Below are positions 48,789-49,675 of a stretch of 49,675 nucleotides of DNA, piece by piece; position 1 is the stretch's first letter, and every line of letters starts with the position of its first letter. Source of the DNA: JBELHR01 sp049606855 (GTDB lineage Bacteria; Bacteroidota; Bacteroidia; Flavobacteriales; Flavobacteriaceae). Location: contig JBMYVY010000015.1 in the NCBI GenBank assembly GCA_049606855.1, forward strand, positions 1 to 49,675, given 5' to 3'. The notes below the pieces were generated by a model that ran no database searches, was not told the origin of the DNA, and saw nothing but the letters and a program-made list of their open reading frames with translations. A program made the translations under genes and the position numbers.

Positions 48789-49555
48789 TGATAGAGGTTA
48801 AAAATATATTTAAGGGCTTTTCGGGAGCTGAAGTTTTAAAAGGAATCTCAACAAGTTTTGAGAAAGGTAAAACCTCTTTAATTATCGGACAGAGTGGAGC
48901 GGGTAAAACCGTTTTTTTAAAAAGCCTTTTAGGGCTTTATCAGCCTGATGATGGAGAGATTTGTTATGATGGAGTATCCACCGCTGAAATGGATACAAAA
49001 GCCAAAAGAGAACTCAGAAAAGAGATTGGTATGGTTTTTCAAGGTTCGGCACTTTTCGATTCAATGACCGTTGAGGAAAATGTGATGTTTCCCTTGAAGA
49101 TGTTTTCTGATGACAGCTATGATAACATGTTAATTCGAGTTAATGAGGTTTTGGCGAGAGTAAACTTGGTTGATGCAAACAAAAAACTTCCCTCGGAACT
49201 TTCAGGTGGTATGCAGAAAAGAGTTGCAATAGCCCGAGCTATTGTGATGAGACCTAAATATTTATTTTGTGATGAGCCGAACTCAGGTTTAGATCCAAGC
49301 ACAGCAATTTTAATTGATAACTTAATTCAAGAGATTACCAAAGAATACAATATTACCACAGTAATTAATACCCATGACATGAATTCGGTTATGGAGATTG
49401 GGGAAAAAATCATATTCCTAAAAGCCGGTAAAAAGGCATGGGAAGGCACTTCAAGTGATATTTTTAGAACGGATAATGATGCTGTTGTTAACTTCGTGTA
49501 CAGCTCGGAATTATTTAAAAATGTTAGGAAGGTTTATTTGGACGAAATAAATTAA
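48788..49555 (+). CDS. mlaF: MlaF-family ABC ATPase
   Basis: A 255-residue ATPase partner of the MlaE permease. Walker A is GQSGAGKTVFL (about 34-44), the Q-loop GMVFQGSALFD, the signature ELSGGMQKRVAIARAI, Walker B YLFCDEPNSGLDP, and the switch His in VINTHDM. The ATG at 48788 overlaps the mlaE stop (TAATG); a longer frame from 48728 lies inside mlaE and is not used. No mlaD follows within the window: the next feature is tRNA-Lys with its own promoter. Confidence 0.95.
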   Translation: MIEVKNIFKGFSGAEVLKGISTSFEKGKTSLIIGQSGAGKTVFLKSLLGLYQPDDGEICYDGVSTAEMDTKAKRELRKEIGMVFQGSALFDSMTVEENVMFPLKMFSDDSYDNMLIRVNEVLARVNLVDANKKLPSELSGGMQKRVAIARAIVMRPKYLFCDEPNSGLDPSTAILIDNLIQEITKEYNITTVINTHDMNSVMEIGEKIIFLKAGKKAWEGTSSDIFRTDNDAVVNFVYSSELFKNVRKVYLDEIN

Positions 49556-49562
49556 AAAAGCC

Positions 49563-49592
49563 TTGTTTAATTATGAAAACCTCGTATCTTTG
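49563..49592 (+). promoter_or_regulatory. promoter for tRNA-Lys, near-consensus Bacteroidota type
   Basis: TTG (49563-49565), a 19-base spacer and TATCTTTG (49585-49592) form the best -33/-7 match in the window. The box ends 29 bases before the tRNA 5' end, giving a leader of about 20 bases that would be trimmed by RNase P. Confidence 0.75.
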
Positions 49593-49621
49593 CACCCGCA
49601 AAACGAGATAAGTTTTTTGCA

Positions 49622-49675
49622 GACCGGGTAGCTCAGTTGGTAGAGCATCTCCCTTTTAAGGAGAGGGTCCTGGGT
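49622..49675 (+). tRNA. tRNA-Lys (UUU), 3' part cut by the window edge
   Basis: Acceptor GACCGGG, TA, D-stem GCTC/GAGC, anticodon stem TCTCC/GGAGA and loop CTTTTAA with anticodon TTT at 49655-49657. The variable region and the first bases of the T arm are present; the 3' half of the T arm and acceptor lie outside the window. Confidence 0.95.

Overview
The window is a chromosomal segment of a low-G+C member of the Bacteroidota, most likely order Flavobacteriales. The evidence is the gene content (lptC/CNNM/PpiD block, DUF4293, DUF1599, DUF1684, a BT_3928-type DoxX protein, Rho with a long Asn/Lys-rich insertion), the repeated Bacteroidota -7 promoter element TAnnTTTG, and the lack of clear Shine-Dalgarno sequences. 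A partial tRNA-Phe (minus) and a partial tRNA-Lys (plus) sit at the two edges. I saw no insertion sequence, prophage, CRISPR array or integron, and no gene-free stretch longer than about 260 bases.

Layout. 0.1-7.8 kb: coaX, an outer-membrane beta-barrel protein, a TPR protein, lptC, a small membrane protein, a CNNM/CorC-type transporter and a PpiD-like periplasmic foldase. 7.9-11.0 kb: a five-gene, overlapping, terminator-bounded operon encoding a lone receiver, an H-NOX haem-NO sensor, a soluble PAS histidine kinase, an HPt protein and a LytTR response regulator. It reads as a nitric-oxide-sensing His-Asp-His-Asp phosphorelay split over separate polypeptides and is the most interesting system here. 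11.0-13.4 kb: rho and a DUF4293 membrane protein. 13.5-16.7 kb: a NarL-type regulator, a secreted lipoprotein and a TPR-containing histidine kinase. 16.7-33.3 kb: housekeeping genes (truA, an ABC exporter, the diadenylate cyclase cdaA, folP, a LOG-family protein, a NIF3-family protein, lpxK, a sulfurtransferase, a cyclophilin lipoprotein, ppx/gppA, sixA, pdxH, a sodium:solute symporter, recR).

33.3-44.9 kb: a haem biosynthesis island in two divergent operons. One runs leftward as AraC-type regulator, SpoU methyltransferase, hemH, hemJ. The other runs rightward as hemA, hemC-hemD (fused), hemB, hemL, hemE, hemF, hemN. Together they encode every step from glutamyl-tRNA to protohaem, with both oxygen-dependent and oxygen-independent coproporphyrinogen oxidases. 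The regulator carries a Cys-Pro dipeptide between its sensor region and its DNA-binding domain, which suggests testable haem feedback. 45.0-49.6 kb: a 2-oxo acid dehydrogenase E2 subunit, a PafA-like alkaline phosphatase, and an MlaE/MlaF-type lipid transport pair ending just before tRNA-Lys.

Several start sites here were moved from the longest open frame to an internal codon, using promoter position, overlap with the preceding gene and family N-termini. Database searches were not possible; product names rest on recognised motifs and gene order.
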